Positions 31,010 through 39,678 are shown, numbered from the stretch's first letter. The stretch: DNA of 64,000 nucleotides from Ideonella dechloratans (GCF_021049305.1 NZ_CP088081.1:62001-126000); one strand, 5' to 3'. Made by a program: numbers and translations. Notes: generated from the letters alone by a model not told the origin.

Positions 31010-31243
31010 TACAAGGGCTTCCCCGTCCGTCAAGCCAAACGAATCCCTAGACCCGCACAGCGGGTCTGTCTTTTTGTGGGCATCTGATTCCAACCGAGCT
31101 TCGATCAGGCGATGGGAACAACAAGGTGCGGACTGGCCAAACTACAAACGGTCATTCATGTGGCGGTTCATGCCACGGATCCTGATGAAGGACGCACGCG
31201 AGCGACCCATTCGTTAGCCGGCAACTGTTTCGCCGCCCTTGAG
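31010..31243 (+). repeat. 234-bp duplicated element, copy B
   Basis: Second copy of the element at 29409-29642, exactly 1601 bp away. It marks the last recognisable part of the integron; 31244-31399 holds no gene and leads into ordinary chromosomal DNA. Confidence 0.8.
31049..31075 (+). terminator. Rho-independent terminator in copy B
   Basis: Same hairpin (AGACCCGC/GCGGGTCT) and T-run as in copy A. Confidence 0.8.
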
Positions 31244-31399
31244 CATTCAGATGGCACGATGGCGGTCCCGCCCACGCCCATTCCCGGATACGGGCGCTTT
31301 GCCATCTACCTGCAAGGTGGAAATGAGCATGGCCTTTGGCAGCCCTTGGAGCGTGCCTGAGCCGTGAACCCTGCCTCACCCAACCTGGAGACAAAGGAC

Positions 31400-31813
31400 A
31401 TGAACATCACGGTGGAGACGACGATCGCCGCACCGGTCGCACTGGTCTGGCAGACCTGGACGACGCCCGCGGACATCCAGCAGTGGAATGCGGCGTCGGA
31501 CGATTGGCATACGACCGCGGCTTCCGTGGACTTGCGCGTGGGGGGCACCTTCTCCTCGCGGATGGAGGCCAAGGACGGCAGCATGGGCTTCGACTTTGCG
31601 GGCACCTACACGCAGGTGGTGGAGCACCGGCTCATCGAATGCGCATTTGGCGACCGCACGCTGCGCGTGGAGTTTCTGCCCGGGCCGGAGGGCGTGACGG
31701 TGCGGGAAACCTTTGAGGCCGAGTCCACGCATTCCGAGGAACAGCAGCGGGCCGGCTGGCAGGCCATTCTGGACAACTTTGCCCGCCATGTGCGGGGCAA
31801 GCTGGGCGCATGA
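31400..31813 (+). CDS. SRPBCC/AHSA1-type START-like protein
   Basis: A 137-residue protein with the helix-grip START-like fold of AHSA1-related proteins: TVETTIAAPVALVWQTWTTP, DIQQWNAASDDWHTTAA, DLRVGGTFSSRMEAKDG and a C-terminal helix (GWQAILDNFARHV). These proteins bind hydrophobic ligands; exact roles are mostly unknown. Start at 31400 has GGAG upstream. It overlaps the DUF1801 gene by four bases (ATGA), a pairing common in stress-type gene clusters. Confidence 0.9.
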   Translation: MNITVETTIAAPVALVWQTWTTPADIQQWNAASDDWHTTAASVDLRVGGTFSSRMEAKDGSMGFDFAGTYTQVVEHRLIECAFGDRTLRVEFLPGPEGVTVRETFEAESTHSEEQQRAGWQAILDNFARHVRGKLGA

Positions 31814-32184
31814 GCGCGCTCCCGGCGGAACTCATCGATGCGCGCATCCAGTCCCTGGGCGACTGGCGCGGTGCCCTGTTGGCCCGTTTGAGAGGCGTGA
31901 TCCTGGCGGCCGATGCGGGCATCGTCGAGGAATGGAAATGGAACACGCCGGTGTGGTCCTGCCAGGGCATCGTGTGCACGGGCGAGAGCTACAAGAAGGC
32001 GGTGAAGCTGACCTTTGCCCACGGCGCCGCGCTGCCGGACCCGGCGCGGGTCTTCAATGCCAGCCTGGACGGCAAGGTCCGCCGGGCGGTGGACTTTGCG
32101 GAAGAGGCCGTGGTGGACGAAGATGCGCTGACCGCGCTGGTGCAGGCGGCGGTGGCCTTCAACCGGGCAGGCCGCGTCAAGTGA
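31810..32184 (+). CDS. DUF1801 family protein
   Basis: A 124-residue protein with the YdhG/DUF1801 pattern LRGVILAADAGIVEEWKWNT, PVWSCQGIVCTGESYKKAVK and FAHGAALPDP. The family has a frataxin-like fold and unknown function. It is translationally coupled to the AHSA1-type gene and followed 45 bp later by a RibD-C protein, a trio often found together. Confidence 0.88.
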   Translation: MSALPAELIDARIQSLGDWRGALLARLRGVILAADAGIVEEWKWNTPVWSCQGIVCTGESYKKAVKLTFAHGAALPDPARVFNASLDGKVRRAVDFAEEAVVDEDALTALVQAAVAFNRAGRVK

Positions 32185-32229
32185 AGGGCGCCGGCCGCGG
32201 CGAGGCCGGCCATGCAACGGAGACAGACG

Positions 32230-32892
32230 ATGACACGCGTTCGCGTTGAAGGCTTCACCCTGTCGCTCGACGGCTATGGCGCCGGGCCGGATCAGGACCT
32301 GGCGAACCCCTTGGGCGTGGGTGGCACGGAGCTGCACGACTGGCTCATTCCCACGCGCACCTTCCAGCGGGCCCTGTTCGGCCAGGAAGGGGGCAGCACC
32401 GGGGTGGACGACGACTTTGCCGCCCGTGGCTTTCGCAATGTGGGCGCCTGGATTCTGGGACGCAACATGTTCGGCCCGGTGCGGGGCCCCTGGCCGGATG
32501 ATCGGTGGAAGGGCTGGTGGGGCGACAGCCCGCCCTACCATGTGCCCGTCTTCGTGCTGACCCACCATGCCCGAGCCTCCATTGAAATGGCGGGTGGCAC
32601 CACCTTCCACTTCGTCACCGGAGGCATCCACGAGGCCCTGGACCGGGCGCGTGCCGCGGCCGGCGGGCAGGATGTGCGCATCGGCGGTGGGCCGGCCACG
32701 GTGCGGCAGTACCTGTGCGAGGGGCTGATCGACGAACTGCACCTCGCCATCTCGCCGGTGCTGCTGGGCCGGGGAGAGCCCCTGTGGGCTGGCCTGGACC
32801 TGCGGGCGCTGGGCTACCGCTGCGTGGCTTCGGCGGCGTCCGACAAGGCCACCCACGTTGTGCTGCAGCGCCAGGGACCGGCGCGTGCCTGA
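32230..32892 (+). CDS. Dihydrofolate reductase-family (RibD C-terminal-like) oxidoreductase
   Basis: A 220-residue stand-alone RibD_C domain. Visible pieces are VEGFTLSLDGYGAGPDQDLA, ILGRNMFGPVRGPW, VFVLTHHARASIEMAGGTTF, VRIGGGPATVRQYLCEGLID and ISPVLLGRGEPLWAG, which form the NADPH-binding Rossmann-like fold. The physiological substrate is unknown. Start at 32230 has GGAGA eight bases upstream; the ATG at 32212 has none. Confidence 0.9.
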   Translation: MTRVRVEGFTLSLDGYGAGPDQDLANPLGVGGTELHDWLIPTRTFQRALFGQEGGSTGVDDDFAARGFRNVGAWILGRNMFGPVRGPWPDDRWKGWWGDSPPYHVPVFVLTHHARASIEMAGGTTFHFVTGGIHEALDRARAAAGGQDVRIGGGPATVRQYLCEGLIDELHLAISPVLLGRGEPLWAGLDLRALGYRCVASAASDKATHVVLQRQGPARA

Positions 32893-32925
32893 AGCCAGGC
32901 AAGCTGAACCTGGTGGCGCAGGGGC

Positions 32926-33096
32926 TCAGCTCATGTGCTGCGGCAGTTCGGCGCAGGCCGTGGCCACGCAGGGTTCGCCGGGGTGGTGGCCCAGTGCCTG
33001 GGGCAGCGACACGAAGGTGGTGAGCACCACGGGCACCAGGGCCATCAGGGCGATGCGCGTCCAGGCCAGGGCAAAGTTCTTCAGGTCGGCGTTCAT
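32926..33096 (-). CDS. Small single-pass membrane protein
   Basis: A 56-residue protein with one membrane helix (WTRIALMALVPVVLTTFVSL) and two cysteines in the C-terminal tail (PCVATACAE). AAGGAG six bases before the ATG at 33096 strongly supports translation and this start. Function unknown. Confidence 0.65.
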   Translation of the reverse strand: MNADLKNFALAWTRIALMALVPVVLTTFVSLPQALGHHPGEPCVATACAELPQHMS

Positions 33097-33203
33097 GCGA
33101 AGCTCCTTGGGTTCGGTGTGCACAGCTTCGGCCCGAAAGATGAACGCTGGCTTAGCGGCGCGCGGAGTTTTCTTTGGATTCGCTGATATCGGAGAGAGAC
33201 AAC

Positions 33204-33656
33204 ATGGAACCCATCGACAGTCGGTCTGACGCCCGCAGCCACTTCATCCCGGCCAGTCCGGCCCAGGTCTTTGCCGCGATGCAGGACCCGGACCGCGTGG
33301 CACGGTGGTGGGGGCCGGCGGGCTTCACCAACACCATTCACCGCTACGACTTCGAGCCCGGCGGCAGCTGGCTGCTGACCATGCATGGGCCCGATGGCAC
33401 GGACTACCCGAACGAAAGCCGCTTCACGCGCATCGTGCCCGACCAGCTGTTCGAGATCGAGCATCTGCATGTGCCGCACTTCCTGCTGACTCTCGAACTG
33501 CTGCCGCAGGACCAGGGTACCCAGGTGCGGTGGCGCCAGAGCTTTGACAGCGTGGCGGACTACCAGCGTCTGGCCGAGTTTGTGGCGGTGGCCAATGCGC
33601 AGAATCTGGCGCGTTTGACGGCCGAAGTGCTGCGGGGCGAGGCCGACGCGGTGTGA
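33204..33656 (+). CDS. SRPBCC/AHSA1-type START-like protein
   Basis: A 150-residue AHSA1-like protein: FIPASPAQVFAAMQDPDRVA, RWWGPAGFTNTIHRYDFEPG and GSWLLTMHGPDGTDYPNE are diagnostic. Start at 33204 has GGAGAGAG upstream. It is distinct from the paralogue at 31400 and followed by a VOC-family gene, another common neighbour of this family. Confidence 0.9.
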   Translation: MEPIDSRSDARSHFIPASPAQVFAAMQDPDRVARWWGPAGFTNTIHRYDFEPGGSWLLTMHGPDGTDYPNESRFTRIVPDQLFEIEHLHVPHFLLTLELLPQDQGTQVRWRQSFDSVADYQRLAEFVAVANAQNLARLTAEVLRGEADAV

Positions 33657-33701
33657 TGCGTTGCCGTGGCTGCGGCATGTGTGTTCATGCAGGAGGATGA
33701 G

Positions 33702-34088
33702 ATGAAGCGTGTGACGGGCATCGGGGGCATCTTCTTCCAGGCCAAGGACCCGGTGGCCTTGCGCGCCTGGTACCAGCGCCATCTGGGCATTGACGTGCAG
33801 CCCTGGGGCGGCGCGGCGTTTGATTGGACGGATGCGGCCGGGCAGCCGGTGGCCGGCACCACGGCCTGGTCCATCGGGCCGCAGGGCAGTGAGCAGTTTG
33901 CGCCGGGCACGGCCCCCTTCATGGTGAACTACCGGGTGGCCGATCTGGATGCGCTGCTGCAGGCCCTGCGCGAGGAGGGCTGTCAGGTGCTGGAGAAAGC
34001 CGACGATTCCGAGTACGGCAAGTTCGGCTGGGTGATCGACCCGGAAGGCCACAAGGTGGAGTTGTGGGAGCCGCCCGCAGGGTCTTGA
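33702..34088 (+). CDS. VOC-family (glyoxalase/bleomycin resistance-like) protein
   Basis: A 128-residue vicinal-oxygen-chelate protein with two beta-alpha-beta modules: GIGGIFFQAKDPVALRAWYQ, RHLGIDVQPW in the first, and VNYRVADLDALLQALREEG, WVIDPEGHKVELWEPP in the second. Members include glyoxalases, dioxygenases and antibiotic-binding proteins. Start at 33702 has AGGAGG upstream. Confidence 0.9.
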   Translation: MKRVTGIGGIFFQAKDPVALRAWYQRHLGIDVQPWGGAAFDWTDAAGQPVAGTTAWSIGPQGSEQFAPGTAPFMVNYRVADLDALLQALREEGCQVLEKADDSEYGKFGWVIDPEGHKVELWEPPAGS

Positions 34089-34112
34089 GGGGCCCTGCGG
34101 GAAGGGCCTGCG

Positions 34113-35216
34113 TCAGGCCCGGCCGGCGTCCACGTCCTTCAGGAAGCGGATCAGACCGGCCATGTAGGTGGCCTGGTCGTCGTACATGGCCATGTGCGCG
34201 CCTTGCGGGCAGTGCAGGTAGCGGCCACGCCGCACGCGCTGGGCGATCAGGCGCATCTGCGCGGGCTCCATGGTGTCGTGCTGCGCGCCAATGGCCAGCG
34301 TGGGCACCTGGATCTTGGGCAGGTCGGCGATGCGGTCCCAGCGTTCGAGCTTGCCGCTGGCGCCCATCTCGCTGGGGCCCTGCATGGGCACGTAGATCTT
34401 GCGGTTGAGGTGCGAGAAGCTGCGCAGCACCGGCTCGGGCCACTGGTCTGCCGGCAGGCGCAGCACATGCTGCACGTAGTAGTGCTGCATCAGCAGGGCT
34501 TCGTACTGCGGGTCCTCGAACCGGCCGGCCTGCTCCAGCGCCAGGATCTGCTTCAGCGCGGCCGGGTCCATGGCCGGCATCAGCACCTCGTGGGCATAGC
34601 GGTTGTACTCGGGGATGCTGGCCACCATGTTGGAGATGACCAGGCCCTTGAGCTGCTGCGGGTGGGCCAGCGCATATTCCAGCGCCAGGATGCCGCCCCA
34701 GGAATGACCCAGCAGGTAGAAGTCCTTGGGCCCCAGGCCGAGGGCCTGGCGCACCTGCTCCACCTCGTCCACATAGCGCGGCAGTTCCACCAGGGACGGG
34801 TCGTCGGGCTGGTCGCTGTAGGCCGAGCCGAGCTGGTCGTAGTAGATGAACTCGATGCCGGCCTGCGGCAGGAAGCTCTCGAAGGCTTCGAAGTACTCGT
34901 GCGTGGCGCCGGGGCCGCCGTGCAGCAGCAGCAGGCGGATGCGCGGGTGGTGGCCCACCCGCTTGGTCCACACCCGGAAGCGCCCCTTGGGCGTCTGGAT
35001 GGGCACCATCTGCACGCCGCCGGTCTGGATGGCCGGGGCGGCTGGCGTTGCCGGCTTGGCAGCCTGGGCAGCCTGGGCAGAAGGTGCCACGGCCAGGGCG
35101 GCGGTGGCGGCGGAGGCGGCCAGCGCACCCAGGCACAGGCGGCGGGTGGGGTCGGTGGGTTGGGGCGCACCGGCGGTGTCGGGTGCGGACGAGGCGGGCA
35201 GCGGCAGGGAGGACAT
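34113..35216 (-). CDS. Proline-iminopeptidase-like alpha/beta hydrolase, exported
   Basis: A 367-residue alpha/beta hydrolase of the S33 proline iminopeptidase type. An N-terminal Tat-like signal (RRLCLGALAASAATAALAVA, then PSAQAA) suggests export. The nucleophile elbow is GHSWGG; the oxyanion motif is LLLHGGPGATHEY; a late histidine in PQGAHMAMYD completes the likely triad. It may release N-terminal proline or hydrolyse a related amide; specificity is not predictable. It converges with the VOC gene and is divergent from a GNAT gene. Confidence 0.88.
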   Translation of the reverse strand: MSSLPLPASSAPDTAGAPQPTDPTRRLCLGALAASAATAALAVAPSAQAAQAAKPATPAAPAIQTGGVQMVPIQTPKGRFRVWTKRVGHHPRIRLLLLHGGPGATHEYFEAFESFLPQAGIEFIYYDQLGSAYSDQPDDPSLVELPRYVDEVEQVRQALGLGPKDFYLLGHSWGGILALEYALAHPQQLKGLVISNMVASIPEYNRYAHEVLMPAMDPAALKQILALEQAGRFEDPQYEALLMQHYYVQHVLRLPADQWPEPVLRSFSHLNRKIYVPMQGPSEMGASGKLERWDRIADLPKIQVPTLAIGAQHDTMEPAQMRLIAQRVRRGRYLHCPQGAHMAMYDDQATYMAGLIRFLKDVDAGRA

Positions 35217-35300
35217 GGTGGGTCTTCGGCGGCGCGTGGCGTCGTGGAGGTTGGGGTGCGGACGATGCTAGCCCAGCCGCGGCTCCGCTACATTGGGCCG

Positions 35301-35891
35301 ATGAACGCGATCCGCTTTCCCTTGCTGCTGGACTTTCCCGACACGCTCCAGACCGAGCGTCTGCTGCTGCGCCTGCCATGCGCGGGCGACGGGGCGATGG
35401 TGCATGTTGCGGTGGCCGAGTCCATCACCGATCTGCGCCGTTTCCTGGGCGCCATTCCCTGGGTGGCCGAGGAGCCGTCGGAGCAGGCTTCGGAGCTGTT
35501 CTGCCGCAATGGCCACGCCAACGCCGCGGCGCGCAAGGATTTCCCCTTCCTGCTGCTGGACCGGGCCAGCGGGGCCTTCGTGGGGGTGGCGGGCCTGCAC
35601 CGACCGGACTGGGCGGTGCCCAAGATCGAGGTGGGCTACTGGTGCCGCAGCAGCCGCACCGGCCATGGCCTGATGACCGAGGCGGTGCGCGCCGTCACGG
35701 CCTTTGCCTTCGAGCACCTGCAGGTGGCGCGGGTGGACCTGGTGGCCGACCAGGAGAACCACGGTTCACGCGGGGTGGCGCTGCGTGCGGGCTTCACGCT
35801 GGAAGGCACGCTGCGCCACGACCGGCGCGGGCCCGACGGGGGCCTGCGCAACACCTGCCTGTACGGGCAGCTGGCGGGGGAGCGGGCGTAG
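35301..35891 (+). CDS. GNAT N-acetyltransferase (RimJ/RimL type)
   Basis: A 196-residue acetyltransferase of the RimL/ribosomal-protein-serine group: LQTERLLLRLPCAGDGAMVH, IEVGYWCRSSRTGHGLMTEA (the acetyl-CoA pyrophosphate loop), and NHGSRGVALRAGFTLEGTLR. It transfers acetyl from acetyl-CoA to an amine; targets may be ribosomal or small-molecule. A second, different GNAT gene follows 9 bp later. Confidence 0.9.
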   Translation: MNAIRFPLLLDFPDTLQTERLLLRLPCAGDGAMVHVAVAESITDLRRFLGAIPWVAEEPSEQASELFCRNGHANAAARKDFPFLLLDRASGAFVGVAGLHRPDWAVPKIEVGYWCRSSRTGHGLMTEAVRAVTAFAFEHLQVARVDLVADQENHGSRGVALRAGFTLEGTLRHDRRGPDGGLRNTCLYGQLAGERA

Positions 35892-35900
35892 CATCACGGC

Positions 35901-36521
35901 ATGCATGCGCCCGATTCCCAGACGGGCCTGGCGCCGGGCTGGCGCTTCCAGGCCATGGGGCACCATGCCCGCCCGCTGCGGGCCGACGAGGTGCCCCTGT
36001 TGCAGGCCTTGTACGAGGCCAACCCGCTGTACTTCGAGACGGTGACCGGCCACGGCCCGCGCCCGCACGAGGCCCAGGAGGCCTTTGACGACCGGCCACC
36101 GCCGGACATGCCCTACCGCGCCCAGGAATGCCTGGGCCTGTTCCGCCACGACGGCACCCTGGTGGGCGTGAGCATCGTGGTGGTGGACCTGATGGCGCCC
36201 GGGGTGTGGCATGTGGCGCTGTTCCTGCTGGCCACCGGCCTGCACGGCCACGGCCTGGCGCGGGCGCTGTACCAGGCGCTGGAGGCCTGGGCGGTGCGCG
36301 AGGGTGCGCAGTGGATGCGCCTGGGCGTGGTGGTGGGCAACACCCGGGCCGAGCACTTCTGGTGGCGGCGCGGCTTCGAGCAGGTGCGTCTGCGCGAGCA
36401 CATCCTGGCCAGCGACCGGGTGAACACGCTGCGCGTGATGGTCAAGCCGCTGGCCGGCCGGCCGGTGGCGGCCTACCTGGCCCAGGTGCCGCGCGACCGG
36501 CCGGAGACGGATCTGCCCTGA
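35901..36521 (+). CDS. GNAT N-acetyltransferase
   Basis: A 206-residue GNAT. The core is LGLFRHDGTLVGVSIVVVDL, WHVALFLLATGLHGHGLARA (acetyl-CoA loop with GHGLA) and LGVVVGNTRAEHFWWRRGFE. It lies 9 bp after the previous GNAT in an apparent operon and converges with the TRAP transporter genes. Substrate unknown. Confidence 0.88.
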   Translation: MHAPDSQTGLAPGWRFQAMGHHARPLRADEVPLLQALYEANPLYFETVTGHGPRPHEAQEAFDDRPPPDMPYRAQECLGLFRHDGTLVGVSIVVVDLMAPGVWHVALFLLATGLHGHGLARALYQALEAWAVREGAQWMRLGVVVGNTRAEHFWWRRGFEQVRLREHILASDRVNTLRVMVKPLAGRPVAAYLAQVPRDRPETDLP

Positions 36522-36543
36522 TCCCCCCCGGCCGGGGCCGGCG

Positions 36544-37839
36544 TCAGCCGGCGCCGGTGGACATGCCCAGGGCGTGGGGCAGGAACAGGGACAGCGTGGG
36601 CCAGTAGGTCACCAGCACCAGGAAGCCCAGCATGGTCAGCAGCCAGGGCCAGACGGCCACGGTCAGCTCGGTGATGCCCATCTTGGTGATGCCCGAGGCC
36701 ACGTACAGGTTCAGGCCCACCGGCGGATGGCACATGCCCACTTCCATGTTCACCACGATCAGGATGCCGAAGTGAACCGGGTTGATGCCCAGCTTGATGG
36801 CCACCGGGAACAGGATGGGCGCCATGATCAGCACGATGGACGAGGGCTCCATGAAGTTGCCGGCCACCAGCAGCAGCACGTTGACCACCAGCAGAAAGGC
36901 GATCGGGCCCAGGCCCATGCCCACCAGCCAGTCGGCCAGTTGCTGCGGGATGTTCTCGTTGGCCAGCACGAAGCTGAACAGCACCGCGTTGGTGATGATG
37001 TACAGCAGCATGGCGCTCATGTTGGCCGAGCCCAGCAGCACGCGCGGCACGTCCTTCAGGCCCATGTCCTTGTAGACGAACACGGCGATGAAGAAGGCGT
37101 AGACGGCGCTCATGGCCGCGGCTTCGGTCGGGGTGAACAGGCCGGTGTAGATGCCGCCCATCACGATGACGATCAGCAGCAGGCCCCAGACCGATTCGCG
37201 GAAGGCCTTCCAGCGTTGGGCCAGGGTGGCCTTCTTCATGCGCGGGTAGCCGAACTTGCGGGCGCGCCACCAGGCGGTCAGGCCCAGCAGGAAGGCCAGC
37301 AGCAGGCCGGGGATGACGCCGGCCATGAACAGGGCGCCCACCGAGGTGTTGGTGGAGACCGAGTACATCACCATCACGATGGATGGCGGGATCAGGATGC
37401 CCAGCGCGCCCGAGGTGGTGATGATGCCGGCGCCGAACTGCTTGGGAAAGCCGGCCTTGGTCATGGCCGGCAGCAGGATGGAGCCGATGGCCACCACCGT
37501 GGCGGGCGAGGAGCCCGACACCGCGGCGAACAGGGCGCAGGCCAGCACGCCGGCCAGGCCCAGGCCGCCGTGCCAGTGGCCCACCATGCTGGTGGCGAAG
37601 TTGATCATTCTTCGCGCCACCCCGCCGTGGGTGAGGAAGTTGCCGGCGAGGATGAAGAACGGGATCGCCATGATCTCGAACTTCTCGATGCCGGTGAACA
37701 GCTTGAGCGCCACCGACTCCACGGGCACTTGCGTGAACCCGAAGATGAAGGTGAGGACGGTGAGGCCCAGCGCGATGGAGATGGGCATGCCGGTCAGCAT
37801 CAGGACCAGCAGCAGGGAAAAGATGATGATGCCGCTCAT
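36544..37839 (-). CDS. dctM: TRAP transporter large permease
   Basis: The 431-residue, about 12-helix membrane subunit that carries substrate and sodium in tripartite TRAP transport. It has the family opening IIFSLLLVLMLTGMPISIAL, the GSSPATVVAIGSILLPAM segment and MCHPPVGLNLYVASGITKMG. Start at 37839 (MSGIIIFSLL) has GAGGGA upstream; the longer open frame runs into dctQ. It lies 10 bp after dctQ, forming a dctPQM operon for C4-dicarboxylate uptake. Confidence 0.95.
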   Translation of the reverse strand: MSGIIIFSLLLVLMLTGMPISIALGLTVLTFIFGFTQVPVESVALKLFTGIEKFEIMAIPFFILAGNFLTHGGVARRMINFATSMVGHWHGGLGLAGVLACALFAAVSGSSPATVVAIGSILLPAMTKAGFPKQFGAGIITTSGALGILIPPSIVMVMYSVSTNTSVGALFMAGVIPGLLLAFLLGLTAWWRARKFGYPRMKKATLAQRWKAFRESVWGLLLIVIVMGGIYTGLFTPTEAAAMSAVYAFFIAVFVYKDMGLKDVPRVLLGSANMSAMLLYIITNAVLFSFVLANENIPQQLADWLVGMGLGPIAFLLVVNVLLLVAGNFMEPSSIVLIMAPILFPVAIKLGINPVHFGILIVVNMEVGMCHPPVGLNLYVASGITKMGITELTVAVWPWLLTMLGFLVLVTYWPTLSLFLPHALGMSTGAG

Positions 37840-37849
37840 GGTGGGTCCC

Positions 37850-38458
37850 TCAGGCCTTGGTGGGCTCGGTTTCTTCGTCCAGGCCGTCCACATGGCCGTG
37901 GTCGTGGTGCGGCAGCTCACCGGTGCGCACGAAGCTCCATGCCACCTGCAGGAAGCGGAAGCACATCAGCGAGGAGCCCAGGGGGATGGCGCAATAGATG
38001 ATCCAGGTGGGCCATTCCAGGTCGGGCGTGGTGGGGCCTTCGATCATCTCGGAGACGTCCATGCCCACCCAGCTGGCGAAGGCGTAGTGGGCGCCGTTTT
38101 CCCACACGAAGCGCGCGCCCATGGTGGCGATGGCGCCGGTGAAGAAGGCGCCGGCCAGCAGGCCGAACAGCACGACCTTGCGGCGGTGCTGGGGCTGCAG
38201 GCGGTTGATCACCACGTCCACCCCCACGTGGATGCCGGTGCGCACGCCGTAGGCGGCGCCGAACTTCGCCATCCAGACGAAGAGGTAGATGGTGGCTTCC
38301 TGCGCCCAGGCGAAGTTCAGGCCCAGCAGCCAGTTCTGCAGCGGGGATTCGAAACCCACCAGATAGCGGTGGACCACGGCGATGAAGGTGATGAGGGTGG
38401 CGGCGCCCATGAAGGTCGCAATCAGCCATTCCTCAAGGTGATCGAGCCATTTCAACAT
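37850..38458 (-). CDS. dctQ: TRAP transporter small permease
   Basis: A 202-residue, four-helix subunit that binds the large permease. It shows LEEWLIATFMGAATLITFIA, VVHRYLVGF, the conserved WAQEATIYLFVWMAKFGAAY and GVRTGIHVGVDV. The C-terminal tail is acidic and histidine-rich (HHDHGH). Start at 38458. A terminator separates it from dctP, as often seen where the binding protein is made in excess. Confidence 0.94.
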   Translation of the reverse strand: MLKWLDHLEEWLIATFMGAATLITFIAVVHRYLVGFESPLQNWLLGLNFAWAQEATIYLFVWMAKFGAAYGVRTGIHVGVDVVINRLQPQHRRKVVLFGLLAGAFFTGAIATMGARFVWENGAHYAFASWVGMDVSEMIEGPTTPDLEWPTWIIYCAIPLGSSLMCFRFLQVAWSFVRTGELPHHDHGHVDGLDEETEPTKA

Positions 38459-38494
38459 GGTGGGCTCTCCTGGGGCAGGGGTGGGCAGGGGCGT

Positions 38495-38520
38495 AAAAAG
38501 GCCCACGTCCAGCGTGGGCC
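38495..38520 (-). terminator. Terminator/attenuator between dctP and dctQ
   Basis: Read on the minus strand: GGCCCACG, five-base loop, CGTGGGCC, then five T residues. It lies between dctP and dctQM in the same operon and should let only part of the transcription through, giving more binding protein than permease. Confidence 0.75.
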
Positions 38521-38544
38521 CGGGAGGCGGTCAGGCCACCGCGA

Positions 38545-39570
38545 TCACATCTTGGCGGGATCGAAGTTGGTGGCCTTGTAGATGTCCTTGATGGTCTCTT
38601 CGCCGATGCGCGAGGACATCTGCTTGTGCACCGGGAACATGGCCTTCTTCAGCAGGAAGCGCTCGCCCTTGCTGGGCTCGTAGACGGTGCTCTTGCCCGA
38701 GGCCTTGACCTTGGCCAGCGCGTCCTGGTTGTCCTTGAGTGCGTCCTCGTTGGCCACCTTGGTGGCGTCGGCCATGGCCTGGGTCAGCTGGTTGCGGATG
38801 TCGGCGGGCAGGCCGTCCCAGAACTTCTTGTTCACGACGACGGCGTAGCCCAGGTAGCCGTGGTTGGTCACGCTGACGTGCTTCTGCACCTCGTACATCT
38901 TCTGGGTGTAGAGGTTGGACGGCGGGTTCTCGGTGCCGTCGACCACGCCGGTCTGCAGGGCCTGGTAGGTTTCGGAGAAGGCCAGCACCTGGGGCAGAGC
39001 GCCGATGGCGCGCATTTGCGCGTCCAGCACCTTGGAGGACTGGATGCGCATCTTCAGGCCCTTGTAGTCCTCGACGGACTTCAGCGGCTTGTTGGCCGAC
39101 ATGACCTTGAAGCCGTTGTCCCAGTAGGCCAGGCCGGTGATGCCGCGGCTTTCCAGCTTCTTGAGCAGCTTGGCGCCCACCGGGCCCTGGGTGACGGCGT
39201 GCAGGTCGTTGTAGTCGTCGAAGATGAAGGGCAGGTCGAAGGCCTCGAATTCCTTCACGCCCAGCGGCGCGAACTTGGACAGCGAGGGCGCCAGCATCTG
39301 GACGGAGCCCAGCTGCAGGGCTTCCATCTCTTCCTTGTCCTTGTAGAGCTGGCTGTTGGGATAGACCTCGACCTTGACCTTGCCCTTGGTCAGCTCGGCC
39401 GCGCGCTTGGCGAAGAACTCGGCGGCCTTGCCCTTGGGGGTGTCGGTGGCCACCACATGGCTGAACTTGATGACGATGGGCGACTGGGCCTGGGCGGTGG
39501 GCAGCAGCGTGGCGCCAGCGGCCAGCGCGGCGGTGGTGGCCAGGGCCTGGCGGCGGGTGATCTGGGTCAT
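38545..39570 (-). CDS. dctP: TRAP transporter C4-dicarboxylate-binding protein
   Basis: A 341-residue periplasmic binding protein of the DctP family. A Tat-like RR signal (ITRRQALATTAALAAGATLL, cleavage near AQAQ) precedes IKFSHVVATDTPKGKAAEFF, VEVYPNSQLYKDKEEMEALQ and GTENPPSNLYTQKMYEVQKH. The conserved arginine in KGLKMRIQSSKV probably contacts substrate carboxylate. First gene of dctPQM. A TGTGG-N4-CCACA motif lies 95 bp upstream. Confidence 0.95.
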   Translation of the reverse strand: MTQITRRQALATTAALAAGATLLPTAQAQSPIVIKFSHVVATDTPKGKAAEFFAKRAAELTKGKVKVEVYPNSQLYKDKEEMEALQLGSVQMLAPSLSKFAPLGVKEFEAFDLPFIFDDYNDLHAVTQGPVGAKLLKKLESRGITGLAYWDNGFKVMSANKPLKSVEDYKGLKMRIQSSKVLDAQMRAIGALPQVLAFSETYQALQTGVVDGTENPPSNLYTQKMYEVQKHVSVTNHGYLGYAVVVNKKFWDGLPADIRNQLTQAMADATKVANEDALKDNQDALAKVKASGKSTVYEPSKGERFLLKKAMFPVHKQMSSRIGEETIKDIYKATNFDPAKM

Positions 39571-39664
39571 GGTCTGTCTCCGTGGATGTGTTGGACAGCG
39601 CGTGACATGGAGGCCATGCGGCGCTTGCTGCGGAGTGTGGCGGGGGCGGCCGGCCGCTTGAAAC

Positions 39665-39678
39665 TGTGGGTTTCCACA
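39665..39678. promoter_or_regulatory. TGTGG-N4-CCACA motif upstream of dctP
   Basis: TGTGGGTTTCCACA, 95 bp before the dctP start. The same motif lies before the second dctP gene and a weaker relative lies before the kinase gene. Candidate site for the nearby FixJ-type regulator; inferred. Confidence 0.55.

Larger units (their letters stand above)
23207..31243. mobile_element. Chromosomal integron: intI, attI and about ten gene cassettes
   Basis: An integrase gene at 23207-24262 reads away from a cassette array that begins at the likely attI core (24508) and runs to about 31243. Cassettes are 0.4-0.9 kb, each mostly with one plus-strand gene and an attC; each attC R'' (RYYYAAC) is the complement of its own cassette's leading core, as expected of true cassettes. 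Base composition of the cassettes is visibly lower in G+C and differs between cassettes. Flanks are ordinary chromosomal genes and no transposon or resistance gene is seen, so this is a sedentary rather than a mobile class 1-3 integron. The right boundary is approximate. Confidence 0.9.
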
